Of a stretch of 64,000 nt of DNA, positions 29,051-42,694 are shown one piece after another; position 1 is the stretch's first letter; every line of letters begins with the position of its first letter. The notes under the pieces are model-generated. The model was not told the origin of the DNA. It searched no databases and worked only from the letters and a program-made list of their open reading frames with translations. Made by a program: the position numbers and the translations under genes. Source of the stretch: Conchocele bisecta (taxonomy: Eukaryota; Mollusca; Bivalvia; Lucinida; Thyasiridae); NCBI GenBank assembly GCA_029237695.1, contig CM055265.1, positions 116,472,067-116,536,066 on the forward strand, read 5' to 3'.

Positions 29051-32000
29051 GAACAATCAACAAAATGTTGGTGCATGCATGGATAAAACTGTTTTTCGGA
29101 TACAAATACAGTGGGGGATTGGGAGCATGTGACGGGTTATTTAACGATGTGGTTAATCCTTGCCAGGGGCGTGATATCCCTTGCTTGATCCGTATGCGCA
29201 TGTTAAGCGGGTATACCCATTATAAGAGTAATACAATTAGTGCTAGCCATATTACGTTTATGGGGAGGGGGGTTACGTGACTCCAGTGTGTTGAAGACAT
29301 GGCAGCAGATCCGGTTTGTCTAATTTCAGGACTGGATACAACAATGTATGCAACTATGCATTTACCCGCCCCATCCATGCAGCTAACATATGCTGACATT
29401 AGCTGCCAATAGGCTGTTTAAATGCATTAAACATCAAGTATATCATGTTTTTCTTTAGTATGACCATGACCATCAATGATGTATTTTATTTGTTTCAATA
29501 GGCTCGTAACCAGGGTATGTCTGTGCGGTCTGACGACTCCTACCCCCCCCCCCTCCCCTCCTACTACCTTGGTGTCCACTTTTTTAATCACTGAAATAAG
29601 AATTATTGTCAATATATTGTAATTTTATAATATTGATGCAATCAAGAGAGTCGTATTATGTGCTCAGTCTTTGCTGAGAATGTAGAAAATGGCATTTCAG
29701 ACCATCTGGATTTAAAAATGTTCATGTCCACAGACTTCCTAGCTGCATCGAGTCCTTAGCTCCTCGAAAAGACCACCGCTTCAAATTGTCTGATTACAGG
29801 TCTGTTGCATACATCGATATAATCAGATGCAGATGAATGTCATACGCAGATTATGCCATTTCCTATTATGATGACTAATACTATCTACATATCAACACAA
29901 ATAATCATTGTATTAATGCAGTACATGCACGTGTAGGCAGTGCGATTGCCAGATCCATTGGAAGTTGACGAATTCTGAATTTGGCTGGCTACATACCAAC
30001 TATAAGTATTGAGTTTCTACATGATCAAACAAACGTTTTCTCAGAGCGAAGAAATATGCTTAACTGTTTGATATGAAAAAACCACTCCATTGCATCTTGA
30101 GCTGTTCGATGTCATCCCAAGAAGTATTTATGCTAATTTCTCCATCAGTGGCTGACGTTACTAATGGCATAGACTACAGTGGGGTTAGCGTGTAAGTGCA
30201 CACACAAACGAACACGACAGGTTGGAACCAACCTGTCGTGTTCGTTCGTGTGTGCACTTATATGCTGACCCCACTGTACACTGATATGGGAATATTCATT
30301 CTACTGCATTTGCATACGTTATATTTCCATCATGTATGCCATTTATACTTGAAATGTATTCATCGACACATGTATTAGTATAACCAAGTCGTAATATCGA
30401 CGACAATAAAATGAACACGGCATACCAATAACTTGGCAACGCTACACATGGACAGTGTTTGTGTGCGCGTTGGTGTAGCAAGTGACAAGATCATTTACTT
30501 AAAGATTAGGGATATAACATATATATGTGTACTGACGGTGTCGTCCTGTCCATCGAATTTCCGTTTGTATACGACATAGGGTGTGTTTTCTTGTCAAGAC
30601 AATCACTGTTGGCTGATGTATCCTTCACGAAGTAATACGCACGTACATGGGGGCGCTTGAGCTAACGGTAACACTTAGTAAGCTTAATATGCACGATACT
30701 TAAATGACACATTGCGCTATATAATGCACAGGCGTGCATTTCGTTGCTTACATTCGTGCACGAGTCAGTTTTTTGCTCACTGTAGTGCATGCAAATTTCA
30801 AGCGCAGTCAACATGTAGCTGTATGAATCATGAAATTTAAATGTTATTAGGGTCAGGGCACATGTGTTGGCGTAAGGACACATTTAGAGAAAACCATGAA
30901 ACTTTAAAACGAAACATGTCAAGCACGGACTGTAAAGATTATTAAATATTATTATTATTAGTATTATTATTTTATTATGTTTAATTTAGATGTTTTTCCA
31001 TTTTAATTTATCTCCAATAATTAGGATAATAATATGATAATAATTATTATCGTTTTTTTGGCGAAAGAATGTCAAAGACTACATATGGATACAGTTGAAA
31101 TACAGTGGAAGCTATATAATTGAAAAATCCGTAGTCTTCATCAAGGTGCCCGGCTTGGAGCTTCTGGTGCATGATACTTTATTAGACCTCAGGTACTGGA
31201 TGGCGATTAACGTAGCTCCTGGTGAAACAGTACTAATACACATGCAGAGGCTAATTCGGACTGCGTTGGTCGTGAACAGAGGAAGTGTGATAGTCTGACA
31301 AAATTGGACTTACTTAATGCTTTATCAGTTTAAGCACAGACCACCTGCTGCATTTATTTGTATTTTTTTTTTTTCAGGTTTGAAAATATTTATTTTCCCC
31401 GTAATAGGTTTATGGTGGGTCGGGGCCATCCCCCACAAACCGTACATAATATACATGTAATAGTCAGATACAAATACAAAATATACAATTACAGTATTCA
31501 CCCTGTTTTGCTCTTGCAGTACTGGGTAGAAATCACTGTTCGATTAAAACTTCATGGTTGAGTGGTACATTAGAATCGTCATTAATGAGAGACCTGAATT
31601 TTCAATAAAAAACTTGCACGTGTTATTAAAAAAAGACAGTAATACTTGTAATAAACCCGCAGATGACAATGTCACTCTCCAGCGCTGCAAGAGCCAAAGT
31701 TTGATTTAGCATATGTAATACATGTAATTGATTATATGTTATCATTCATATTACCCATGATCCAACTGAACCAGCCCCACTCTGTAAAAAGTGAAGTTCA
31801 ATCCTACTGTGCATCTACATGTTTAAATAGTGTATTAACCCTTTCAACACTACAGGTGTTTTTAAACAGTGTAGATCCAGACGAGCCGGCTCATCAGGAT
31901 CTGCACTCTTTGCAAGTAATTTTCATATTTGTTAACCTGCTGCATTTATAGTCTTGTGGATTTTTGGTTTTTTCTTGAAGAATAATTCAAGATTCGACGA

Positions 32001-32209
32001 TGTACTATCGATTACTGTACAACCTGATCATACTATGTGGATTTAAATGCTCAGCACGGTGTACACTGCTCAACAAGACATTACTCTTTGGTTTACCGAG
32101 GCATCAACAATAGCTGCTGCTGTAATGTAGTAAAAAGTACAGATGTGAAGAGAAAGCCAGCGACTTACCGGTAGTTGACATTTAGCTGTTGAATGTTACA
32201 ATCTGGTGA
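29051..32209. other. About 3.2 kb without recognised genes
   Basis: Contents: a C-rich run at about 29542-29560, a 103-bp palindrome at 30176-30279, a TTATTA-rich microsatellite (about 30945-30975), a T run at 31362-31375, and a SINE-like relic at 31850-31920 (GTAGATCCAGACGAGCCGGC, then CATCAGGATCTGCACTC). Short open frames have no family signature. Confidence 0.5.
30176..30279. repeat. Near-perfect 103-bp palindrome
   Basis: Left arm TACAGTGGGGTTAGCGTGTA through CGAACACGACAGGTTGG, loop AA, right arm CCAACCTGTCGTGTTCG through CACTTATATGCTGACCCCAC then TGTA. The arms of about 50 bp have only a few mismatches. It is a foldback MITE or hairpin; no coding role. Confidence 0.85.
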
Positions 32210-32798
32210 GTGTTTACACTAATATTATTGAGAAAAAAATACAAGAACTATCACTATTATGTTTGTACTAAAACCATGCATAAACATACACTTTCATTTA
32301 TGAATCCTTTTGATATTATCTGCCACTTTCGCAGCAATGCGTGCTGTCTAATGGGAGTGTTCAAACGACCTTTAATCAATACAGTAGGTGAGAGTACCAG
32401 TAGTATACACAATAGGGGTTCTGGGCCACCCCATCTCCTGGAGGCCCCACCCATGTCTAACACAAAACGCTATGATAAACATACAATCGGGAGGCCTGTG
32501 CACACCCGGAGCCCGCCGCACCCCACCCCACCCCCACCCACTACGCCCCCCCCCACCCACGAAATTAATTACATCGCGACTCCCAACTCGGAGAGCAAAG
32601 CGCAAGCACAAACGACAGTATCGTGCGCACCAAGGCATGCCAAGGTCGGCCTGTTTCAGACTCCCCTTTTAGACATACTCATACTAGTAGGTATACCTGA
32701 GGTACAATTAAAGGTAAAGTGTATTGTCAGTGGTTTTGTTATAAGCTCCAAGGAGCTGTGCTGTCTTAGCTACCTGGGAGTCCACTGTAAAGTTCACA

Positions 32799-34080
32799 TT
32801 GCCCGGCTTCGGAAAGGTGGCGGCACAAAGCCCTGCAACAAATGCGGAAAAGGTGTTACGAACTGTTTGCCGTTGTGTCAGACCTGCGGGTGGTGAACGA
32901 GTTTGTACAAGGTTGGCAGCTAAAGAAGGTGGCCTTCAAGAAGGAGTTTGGACGACTGGCTGCGATATACACCATCTGAATTCCCTATTAGAGATATATT
33001 AATACTGGGTATACCCAAGCAGCATGATTACTCTGAGCACCTACATCGATCAACCGCGCGCCGAAATGCGGGCACCCGAGCTTCCCCATACAGATGCCAA
33101 AGGCATCATGGACGAGCCCATACCGGAAGCGGTGAAGAGGCGATTGCGCAAGCCCCTGCTACCGGGCGCTGTAAGCAGCTACGGACCTTCCCCGAAACCT
33201 CGATCAAGCGTTCAGAGGAAACGGAATGCCATTCTGGAGGAGTTTGATCCACTACCTACCCAGAATTAAATTCGAACAGTTGACGACTACCAGAAGGAGA
33301 TCCTGCAGCTGTTGGAACAGGGAAAGACGGACGGTCTAGTCTTCAGGCGCACCCCCTGGGCGATAGGGAAGTTTCTGCGGGTTTGGGCAATAGACACCCC
33401 TCAGGAGCACCCCCTTACGGCAGATCATAGAGCATTCCTAGAGGGCGTGCGGCCCCAGATCCACCAGAAGCTTGTAGAAGAGATACAGGCTCTCAAATGA
33501 GTCAGGTTTCAACTAGCACTCAAGGTCCAGCTTCGCCAGTGCGGCCCAGATGGCGCCGAGGAGTACACAGACCCTGTGCTCCGCCACAAGCAGGAGGCTA
33601 TCCTACGGGTTAGTGAGATAAATGAAGAGCTTGACAAGGCCTTCCCCGCCTCTTTGAGATACTCGAAAATGGACACAGAGAGGTTCAGGATGGGTTGTTG
33701 ATAGATTCGGCACTTTGTGGCTGGACATAGCTCGCTATCAACCTCTCAGGGGAGGCGGGCTCCTACATCCCACTACCTGCAGCAGTGACAAACAAGAAGG
33801 CCGTAGTCAATGTCAAGAACAAAGATGACTGTTTCCAGTTGCTCATGGAAACCACGCCTATAGGCCCAACACTTCTGTGAGAGATGCATACACGGTTACT
33901 CAATATATTTCCTCCTGCAGGACCACAGGCCCGAGTACCTGGGGGATCGGGCAGACAGCGGTGAGTGTGGAAATGCCCGAGGAGGGGAAGAACAAGATGG
34001 TCTTCCAAAACAACCACAAACAGCTCCCAGTCCCATATATCATCTATGCAGATCCCGAACATGGCTGTAATTCGGAAGGC
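32799..34080 (+). pseudogene. Relic of a second PolB-encoding element, N-terminal part
   Basis: Fragments in several plus-strand frames: a cysteine-rich segment near 32826 (CNKCGKGVTNCLPLCQTCG); from 33024 MITLSTYIDQPRAEMRAPEL, EAVKRRLRKPLLPGA, KRNAILEEFDPLP; then 33270-33500 DDYQKEILQLLEQGK, TPWAIGKFLRVWAI and PQIHQKLVEEIQALK with a TGA stop at 33498; then VRFQLALKVQLRQ, DARYQPLRGG-like DIARYQPLRGG, SYIPLPAAV, AVVNVKNKDD; and near 33960-34060 EMPEEGKNKMVFQNNHKQLP, VPYIIYAD. These blocks recur, in this order, ahead of the exonuclease domain in large PolB-like invertebrate mobile-element proteins. It is unrelated in sequence to the Polinton PolB at 18-22 kb. Stops and frame changes show it is dead. 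Confidence 0.65.
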
Positions 34081-34177
34081 GTCGGGCGGGTTGGCTTCGG
34101 CAAGGCAGATGAAGGAGGCCAGCAGAAACTGGGCACTGTCGATGAACTGAAGCTGTTCGAGTGAGAATGATATATAC

Positions 34178-34545
34178 TATTTACCGCATATATGGCAGTG
34201 GCCGCGAACGGAGTCTTCTTCCAGTGGCTTGCTGCAAACATGACATGTATTGGATGTGTCATAGGCGTGCCAATCCTCCAGGGTCATCCTCATGCTGCGG
34301 GGTTGGCTAGTACGGCTTTGATTTTGCGATCCTCCTCTTGTAGCTTGTAGTGCCCTGAGGAAGTGCTCCGCTGCGTTGGGCCATCAATACTCCACCGGAG
34401 GCTCTGCATGGCCATCGCAGCAGCAGACGAGCACGTAGCAGTAGATGCATGTATCGTGTTGCGGCGTCTTCTGGGTGTTGCTCTTCGTGGGGTCGAGCTG
34501 GGGCCCCTCGCCCTTTGTTGTGAGGGCCCCGAAGTCCGCCATTTG
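34178..34545 (-). pseudogene. Inverted fragment of the second PolB-like protein
   Basis: On the minus strand: ADFGALTTKGEGPQLDPTKS, CIYCYVLVCC, GHAEPPVEY, PNAAEHFLRALQ, then in another frame LEDWHAYDTSNTCHVCSKPL and RGHCHICGK. The C-x2-C...H-C-H-x-x-G-K pattern is the zinc-binding segment typical of these proteins. The fragment is the natural continuation of the plus-strand fragment ending PYIIYAD near 34055, but lies in reverse orientation, so a local inversion broke the gene. Confidence 0.65.
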
Positions 34546-35337
34546 AATAAAAAATATGTTCATAAACCTGAAATATGTATACATGTACATCAATGTCGGG
34601 AAAATGTGAGATGTAACATACAGTATTGTATAATTGTTACAACATGTCCTGATAAAAATACCGGCAGTATAACCTCTCGTCGGGAATAATTTATTTGAAA
34701 ACGAAATGTGCAATTTAGCTTTGTTGCAGTTAGAAAAACAAAGAAACAGCCATGCTAAAAAGCACGTGGCGTACCTACATGTATTTTGAATTCATACCTG
34801 CACACTATAATCCAGTCATTGACTAAATTTGTCCCGATCACATAACTGATTTCGTTGGAATGACGCTCCGCACACCCTGCGAGATTTGTTCGAAGTGACT
34901 CATTTGAATTTAGATGCGTTTAATCTACAAATCTGGAAAGTGTGTGCATTTGCTTTATATCATTTACACGCCTCCGACTAGAACGGCCATCTGATAAAAA
35001 AACAACAACAAAGAACGCAGAGGTGCATTGTTTTGTACGCTGTACATGCACTCTGATAAAAAAAACATAGCACGCAGACGTGCATTGTTTAGTACATTAG
35101 TACACTGTACATGTAGTAAGTAAATTAACAACGATCTGACTTCGGTCGGACTTCCTAAATGTGTAAATGTTGGAGACATGTGCATCTGTGCAGTCTGATC
35201 AGTGTCTGCAATGATTGCAAATATACTATTAAAATTGCTATACATTCATATAAAAATATTTACAAATGTTAATTTTAAAGAATATTTACATTGTTATCAA
35301 ACGGCAATCGTACGGCTGATTTAATGTGTTATTTTTT
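34546..35337. repeat. Large dispersed repeat, copy A (left part)
   Basis: Matches 48910-49940 (copy B) and 57990-58330 (copy C) in the same orientation, with shared text such as CTCTCGTCGGGAA, ACACGCCTCCGACTAGAACG, GGAGACATGTGCATCTGTGC and AAACGGCAATCGTACGGCTG. It contains a SINE-like relic (35180-35220). The copy is split by the element at 35338-39187. No coding potential is evident. Confidence 0.7.
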
Positions 35338-38300
35338 AGCTCACCTGAGCGAAGCTCATGTGAGCTATTGTTACCGCAATTTTTCGGTCCGTCCGTCCGT
35401 CCGTCGTCCGTGAACATTTTCAAACGTCTTCTCCTCGGTAACCATTGGGCCTATAGTCACCAAACGTCATGGTCATGGTTCTTAGGTAGGGGGATTACAA
35501 AATTGTTAAAATAACGTCATTACGTAATACAAGATGGCCGCCGTCTAAAAATAGCACAAATTCTTAAAAAATATTCTTCTCATGAACCGCCAACCGGATT
35601 TCGACAAAACATGGTAGGAATGATCGATGTACAATGTTCTTTCAAAGTTGTTAAAATGGAGACCGCGGGGTCAAAAATGGGCGTGGTCCGTGGGGTCAAA
35701 TTGTGGTCAAATTTTATTTTTTACCGAATATGGTCATGTCATATATCAAATCGAAGGTATCAACGAGGTGATCACTCTGGTGCATTTTTTTGTCGAAATC
35801 GGATGGCTATGTCATCCAAGATGGCCGCCGAAAGGTCAAAAGGTCGTTCTTTTACTATTAAAGATTTCAAAATGCTTCTTCACATGAACCGCTCGGCACA
35901 TAGTAGCCAAACTTAAAAACCTTTTCAGATTTGTTAAAATGGCGGTCATCGCTAATCCAAGATGGCCGCCGTCTAAAAATAGCATAAATTCTTAAAAAAT
36001 CTTCTTCTCATGAACCGCCAGCCGGATTTCGACGAAACTTGGTAGGAATGATCGATGTACAATGAATGCTTTTTCAAAGTTGTTAAAATGGTCACCCCGG
36101 GGTCTGAAATGGGCGTGACCAGTGGGGTCAAATTGGTGTCAAATTTTATTTTTGACCGAATATGGTCATGTCTATATCAAATCGAAGGTATCAAAGAGGC
36201 GATCGCTCTGCTACATTTTTTGTCAAAATTGGATGGTCATGTCTTCCAAGATGGCCACCGAAAAGTCAAAAGGTCGTTCTTTTAATAAAGATTTCAAACG
36301 TCTTATTCTCGTGAACCGCTTCACCGATACTGGCTAAAATTCACAACAATAGTTATTGGGTCAAGCCTTTTCATTTTTGTTTAAATGGTGGTCATCGCGA
36401 AATCGAAGATGGCCGCTGTTGAAAAGTAGGTCAAATTAAAAAAAAATATTCTTCTCACTAACTGCAAGGCCGATTTTTACGAAACTTGGTATGAATAATC
36501 GATAGTTAACGCTGGTTCGATTCCTTCAAATGGTGGCCCCCCGGGTCAAAAATGGGCGGGGCAGGAGGGGTTAAGCAGGGGTCAAAATTCACATTTGACC
36601 GAATATGGTCAGGTCATATATCAATTCGAAGGTATGGACGAAACGATCACATAGGAGCATTTTTTGTCGAAATCAGATGATTACATCATCCAAGATGGCT
36701 GCCGAAAGGTAAAGAGGTCGTTCGTTTATTAGAGATTTCAAACGTCTTCTTCATACAAACCGCTTGGCCATTGGTAGCAAACTTCGCAGTTATGGTTCAT
36801 TGGTAAGGCATCACGGGACGGTTGTGGGACGCGCCACAATAAAAATTCAGTAACCGCATCAGATATGTTCAATTAATTTTTTACAAAGTTACCCGACCCA
36901 CCTATTTTTGGCCAAAAGTTTCAACACGACTGAATTTATCGGTATTGTTTTCATGAAAATATGAGGCACAGATACTTTGTTATGTCTTCTTCTATCACTT
37001 GTAACACCACACCATTTGCTGAAAATTATTTCAAAGCGGGGTCATAACCAGCTCAAATTTTCGCTACAAATGCCCGAAAAATAGCTTAAATTCTGACGCG
37101 AAACCGTACCGGCGAGACAGCATAGCATGCGCCATTTTCCAAGATGTCAAAATAAACCGGAGCTAACATTCAGTTTCGTAGAATTATGAAATATTCTAAA
37201 AACTACACCTAGTCAAGCCTCCCAAAGTCAAGAAATATTCATAAACCTATTTTTCTAGACACACTGGTGTAACTTACAGCGTCGGTAGTGAAGTATATAG
37301 AAAATTGTCCACCCCCTTTTTAAAGCTAGGTGCCCACTGTCCCGTGAGACCTTAAGGGGAAATATTTTTTCCCTGAAACGGCTCGTCTCGCTCTATATTG
37401 CTAATTTCATAAATTTTACGTAAAACGCAAACAAAGAAAAATGTACAAAATGAAAGCTGATGTCGAAATGGGGCATGAATATCGCCCACCCCCAAAATGG
37501 CGAAACGCGAAGTTTCATTTCGGTGTATCGACAGCAAAATACCATGCTTACCTCCAGCCATGCTGAACCCTGCATGTTTGAGAGCAGTAAACTAAGACTG
37601 CTGGATGTTATCTTGGGACATGTTCTTCTGTAAAACAATACTTGTTAGAGGTGAAATATGACACCTTGAAATATCAGACTTTTCCCTTAAGGCATCACGG
37701 GACGGTTGAAAATAGCCAAAATTGACTGCTTTTCTGAGGGCGGCAGGTGACTTATAAAAATCACCACCTCTCACAATCAGTTAAGGAGGCTCTTGCGACA
37801 AGTATTGAAAAATACTCGCAAATGAAGTACAAATCGCGCGCCACAATAAAAATTCAGTAACCGCATCAGATGTGTTCAATTAATTTTTTACAAAGTTACC
37901 CCACCCACCTATTTTTGGCCAGAAATTTCAACACGACTGAATTTATCGGAATTGTTTTCATGAAAATATGAGGCACAGATACTTTGTTATGTCTTCTTCT
38001 ATCACTTGTAACACCACACCATTTGCTGAAAATGATTTCAAAGCGGGGTCATAACCAGCTCAAATTTTCGCTACAAATGCCCGAAAAATAGCTTAAATTC
38101 TGACGCGAAACCATACCGGTGAGACAGCATAGCATGCGCCATTTTCCAAGATGTCAAAATAAACCGGAGCTAACATTCAGTTTCGTAGAATTATGAAATA
38201 TTCTAAAAACTACACCTAGTCAAGCCTCCCAAAGTCAAGAAATATTCATAAACCTATTTTTCTAGACACACTGGTGTAACTTACAGGGTCGGTAGTGAAG

Positions 38301-39187
38301 TATATAGAAAATCGTCCACCCCCTTTTTTAAAGCTAGCTGCCCACTGTCCCGTGAGACCTAAAGCCTTTTCAGTTTTGTTAAAATGGCGGTCATCGTTAA
38401 TCCAAGATGGCGGCCGTCTAAAAATAGGACACAATTTTTAAAAATCTTATTCTCACGAACCACCTGACAGATTTCTACGAAACTTGGCAGAAATTATCGA
38501 TGTACAATGTTTTTTCACATTTGTTAAAATTGTGACCCTTGGGTCAAAAATGGGGTCAAATAGGGGTCAAATGTCATTTTTGACGGAATATGGTCTTATA
38601 ATATATAAAATCAACGATATTGATGAGGCGATCGCTGTGGTGCTGTTTTCATCGAATCGGATGATTACATCATCCAAGATGGCCGCCGAAAGGTCAAAAG
38701 GTCGTTCTTAGAGATTTCAAATGTCTTCTTCATACAAACCGCTTGGCCATTGGTGGCCAAACTTCGCAGTTATGGTTCATTTGTAAAGCCTTTTCAGTTT
38801 TGTTAAAATGGCGGTCGTCGTTTATCCAAGATGGCCGCCGTCAAAAAATAGCATAAATTCTGTTAAAATGGTGACCTCTGGGTCAAAAATGGACATGGCC
38901 CGGGGCTCAAATAGGGGTCAACGTTTTTTACGGAATATTGTTATATAATATATGGATTGCAATAAAAAGTAGGCTGGAAGCATCCTGTTGTGGTCTCCGA
39001 ACCTGTCAAAGTTGTGCAATATATATCTGTGCATATCGCGAGACAACTCCTACCCTGGTGATTTCTCAAGTTTGTCGCATTGACATTTTGTGCCTGTCAT
39101 GGGCTTATTTTGATGTATATGTAGTGATAACTTTTTTTGTGACATTGCACAGGTGAGCGATATATGGCCATCATGGCCCTCTTGTTT
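35338..39187. mobile_element. AGCTCACCTGAGC-type dispersed element, about 3.85 kb
   Basis: Starts AGCTCACCTGAGCGAAGCTC and ends CACAGGTGAGCGATATATGG, then CCATCATGGCCCTCTTGTTT; these tips are familiar from abundant marine-invertebrate repeats. Inside are several diverged roughly 430-bp units, each with AAGATGGCCGCCG, a TTCAAACGTCTTCTTC-like segment, GACCGAATATGGTCATGTC and ATCGAAGGTAT. Two related insertions interrupt it (36806-38362). It sits in copy A of the large dispersed repeat; copies B and C, at 49950 and 58345, read through without it. Open frames within are unit translations. Confidence 0.75.
36806..38362. mobile_element. Pair of direct-repeat TIR elements nested in the AGCTCACC element
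   Basis: 36806-37352 and about 37687-38362 share roughly 520 bp of near-identical sequence (GCGCCACAATAAAAATTCAG to CCCACTGTCCCGTGAGACCT). Outer tips AAGGCATCACGGGACGG and its partial complement CTGTCCCGTGAGACCTTA look like TIRs. The spacer 37353-37686 is bounded by TTTTTCCCTGAAAC / GACTTTTCCCTTAAGG. This could be one insertion that later duplicated internally, or two insertions. Confidence 0.6.
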
Positions 39188-39975
39188 AAGGTGCATGTAA
39201 GTGGTAGCAGATACATATACAAATCAGTAGGCTACGTCCCTGGTGGCTACACTTATGTTCGCAGTAAGTATGCATGTGAAACAATACCAACACACTAAAT
39301 AATAAAACATGTTTGGCCCAGTGTCACCATGATGCGATATGCCAGGAACCGTGTATATTTGGCACTACCATAATCTATGATAAGCTTATTTTTCTGAAAA
39401 TTTCCAAATTGTATTATGTTGACATTCGACAGGCGAAACAGTAAATTAAACGAATTAAGCCCTGTGCCCAGTTCTATTCGTGGCCAATTTTATCCAGAAG
39501 ACGTGTCTCAGTTAATGAGCCAACTGTTTATATTTTCGTTAATAAAAGTAACGTTTGCGGGCACACTTCCACGTAATCTGAACAGGACCGTTTAGCACAA
39601 TTAGTAAAGAGGCGCACATGCGCCCCGGTTTCGATCCTAAATCTGTAAGTACATGTATATCTGATGGTGGTCACCAGACAGGATAAGTTTGCTTTCTTTG
39701 AGTACTCCGGTTTCAGCCCAAAATAAGAAACATACAGACGCCTCCATCTACGCCGACTACAATTGTTCCCGCGTTTGTTTGTAATTGTTGTATCAATAAT
39801 TATAAATAAAATTTAAAATAAATATTCGCAATATGATTACATAATACTGATTGTGTGATGTGTTATCTAAAATATACCGGTCGTATGGTTATTTAGTTTC
39901 AAATGTCAGGGCACAAGTCGTCCATATATATTATAAAAAGTCGTTTGTAATATGCCCATTTGTACAACAAATAAT
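39188..39975. repeat. Large dispersed repeat, copy A (right part)
   Basis: Continues copy A after the inserted element: GTAAGTGGTAGCAGATACAT, AATACCAACACACTAAATAA, CCCAGTGTCACCATGATGC, GGATAAGTTTGCTTTC; these also occur at 49980-50995 and 58365-58800. It breaks at 39975, where element X copy 2 begins (ACAAATAAT|CATATCC). Confidence 0.7.
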
Positions 39976-41614
39976 CATATCCAACTTTGGCGGCCACCTT
40001 ACCGGGACAAAATCCATAGTGACCACATGGTCAATTTCAGCTGACCAATACGTGATGGTCAGTCGGAAATTTCCGTGATATCGGCTTTTTCCGTAATCTC
40101 TCGGAAATTTACAGGTGTCACGTGATGTATGCAGTTTTATCGATATGTAAATCGATAATCCATGTACATTTCGTGTGACGAGTCCAACATTGACCACTGT
40201 GATATTCGAATTAACGTGTCAGGTTAACATGTATCTCACTTCCCGAACATGTTTATTTTATTGAAAATGACATTTATGACCACGTGAAAATGATTTCCAA
40301 AGTTAAGTATGTTTTCCGTAAATGACATCGCAAATATTTTATACCAAATGTGGAATTAAATATTCTTCCTTTGTACAAATAAAGTTCAAGGAAGTTTAGT
40401 TTGTAGTAAATAATTCGCGATGATTCTGCTTAATTCCCTGTAAATAAAAACAACACATTCCCATTTATCGACAATTTTATAATTTTTGTGACACTTTCAC
40501 CAATACTTGTTTCGATAATTGGTGGAGATCTCGTTAATATTGCCGTGAAATCAAGATAAAACATGCAACGATACAAATAGTTACACCAGCGTAAGTAATT
40601 TTGTAAACTAAGATTTATAATTCCCGTGTATGTAAAAAGGGAATTGCGTTAATTATTTCTAAGAATATCAAATAAAGATGAAATTATATTCAGTATTGCA
40701 AGTTGCAAGTAAGTTAAAGATAATAAAATAAGACAAGGTCTATGTTGAAATTACAAATCAGTAGAACATGTTTGCCGTACTGCAAATTTAAGAGAACACT
40801 CTTTATTAGTGTCTCATAATATAACGTTGCACTCATCTGGTAATAAAACAGAGCAATATAGGCCAGTTTAGCATTATCATCCTTATGAACGTGAATTGCA
40901 CTAGAATCAATGGAATTACAAAGTTATTCACACAAATAACATTACTAACATGTCAGTTGCTATAGGTGTCTACTATGATCAGACTGCGCGGATGTAGACC
41001 TTATGTGCGTGTATGCTATTTTATAATCGATTTTTAAAATGTGTACGTGTATGAGTCTGATCGGGGCTTACACTGTTCATTAATCATTATGTAGCCTGCA
41101 CTATAGGTAAATAATTACAGATGACCGATGTACTCGTTATATATATTCTCAGACTGACGAACTTTGTTTAACTTAATATTTCCGGCAATATACATGTAGC
41201 CTAATTCAAGTAGGTTTAGTTTAGTTTGCAGTAAATAATTCGCGATGATTCTGCTTAATTCCCTGGAAATAAAAACAACACATTTCCATTTATTGACAAT
41301 TTTATAATTTGTGACACTTTCACCAATATTAGTTTCGATAATCGGTATACATCACGTTAATATTGCCATGAAAACAAGAGAAAACGTGCAACGATACAAA
41401 TATTTACAACCAGCGTAAGTAAATTTGTAAACTAACGTAGTCTGACCAATATTGATAATTCCCGTGTACGTAAAAAGGGAATTACGTTAATTATTTCTAA
41501 CCATATGAAATAAAGATTATATTAAGTATTGCAAGTTGCAATTATCTCAAAGATAATCAAATAAGACAAAGTCTATGCTGAAATTACAAATCAGTATGTC
41601 AGTTGCTATATGTG

Positions 41615-42588
41615 CAGAGCTCTCCGTGAGCGCCGGCTGCCGGCGATTTAGCCAACTACTCGCTCAGTTGGCGCCGGCTACAATTCATAATGTCGTAAAA
41701 AAAAATACATTTTTAATACATTTTTTTTTTACAAAACACGGGTGGGTGGTGTCGGGCGAATCAGACGGCGTAAATTAACGGTATGGGTTCCTCCTTATAG
41801 GAATCACGATTTGCCTGGTTTGGCCCTCAGGTACGTTTTTATCTTTGGCTCTTTAGTTACCTGGGAGTTGAATTGGGTTATTGCTATGCTCATGCTTTGT
41901 TAATTTATTTTCACTCGTACCCTCCACCCCCCCCCACCTCACCCAGACCCCATGTTGCTGGAAGAAATAACAAAAACACATTTTATCCCACCTTCTCTGG
42001 TCAAACTTTTTTTGCATGTCGACTTTTCATTCGTACCCCACCCCACCCCCACCCCGACCCCATGTTGCTGGAAGGGAAATAAGTAAGTAATTTAAGAGGA
42101 ACAGTGGGTCAAGATCACATGAAGGTCACATATTTGACAGTGGTTATTGATGTACACTGCAAGGCGATCAATGTGTGCAAGTTTGGTGGCTCTAGCCCTA
42201 ATAACATTGAAGATAGAGACTTGAATAACAACCTTAACCGAAGTGTGATGCCGACGCGGATGCCAGACGGACGGACAAACGGCATAGCAACTTCAGATTT
42301 GTCCTGCTATCAACACATTTTAACATTTTTGCAACAATATATGCAGAAATTGTCTTAAACAACTACAAATATATGCACCATAAAACTCAGATGCCACCAA
42401 ATTGAATATAAATTTCAAAATGTTCTTGGGGGAGGACCCCCAAACCCCCCTAACTGGAAAGGGGTACACCTCCCATACCATCCCCTTCGTCGCCTACGGC
42501 GACTAAGCCACGCAGCTGTGTGGAAGTCGATATAGCTGGCTAAATTTCCAAAAAAAGCTGACTACTCTCAATTTTACGGAGACCTCTG
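41615..42588. mobile_element. 974-bp TIR element with 6-bp target duplication
   Basis: TIR tips CAGAGCTCTCCGT and ACGGAGACCTCTG; TATGTG is duplicated at 41609-41614 and 42589-42594. The interior has two C-rich direct repeats (ACCCCATGTTGCTGGAAG at about 41950 and 42058), a purine-rich GGACGGACAAACGG tract and a TTCTTGGGGGAGGACCCCCA foldback near 42425. No transposase. Confidence 0.75.
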
Positions 42589-42694
42589 TATGTGTATACT
42601 ATGATCAGACTGCGAGGATGAAGACCGTATATGCGTGTATGCTGTTTTCTTATCGATTTTTAAAATGTGTACATGTATGAGTCTGATCGGGGCT

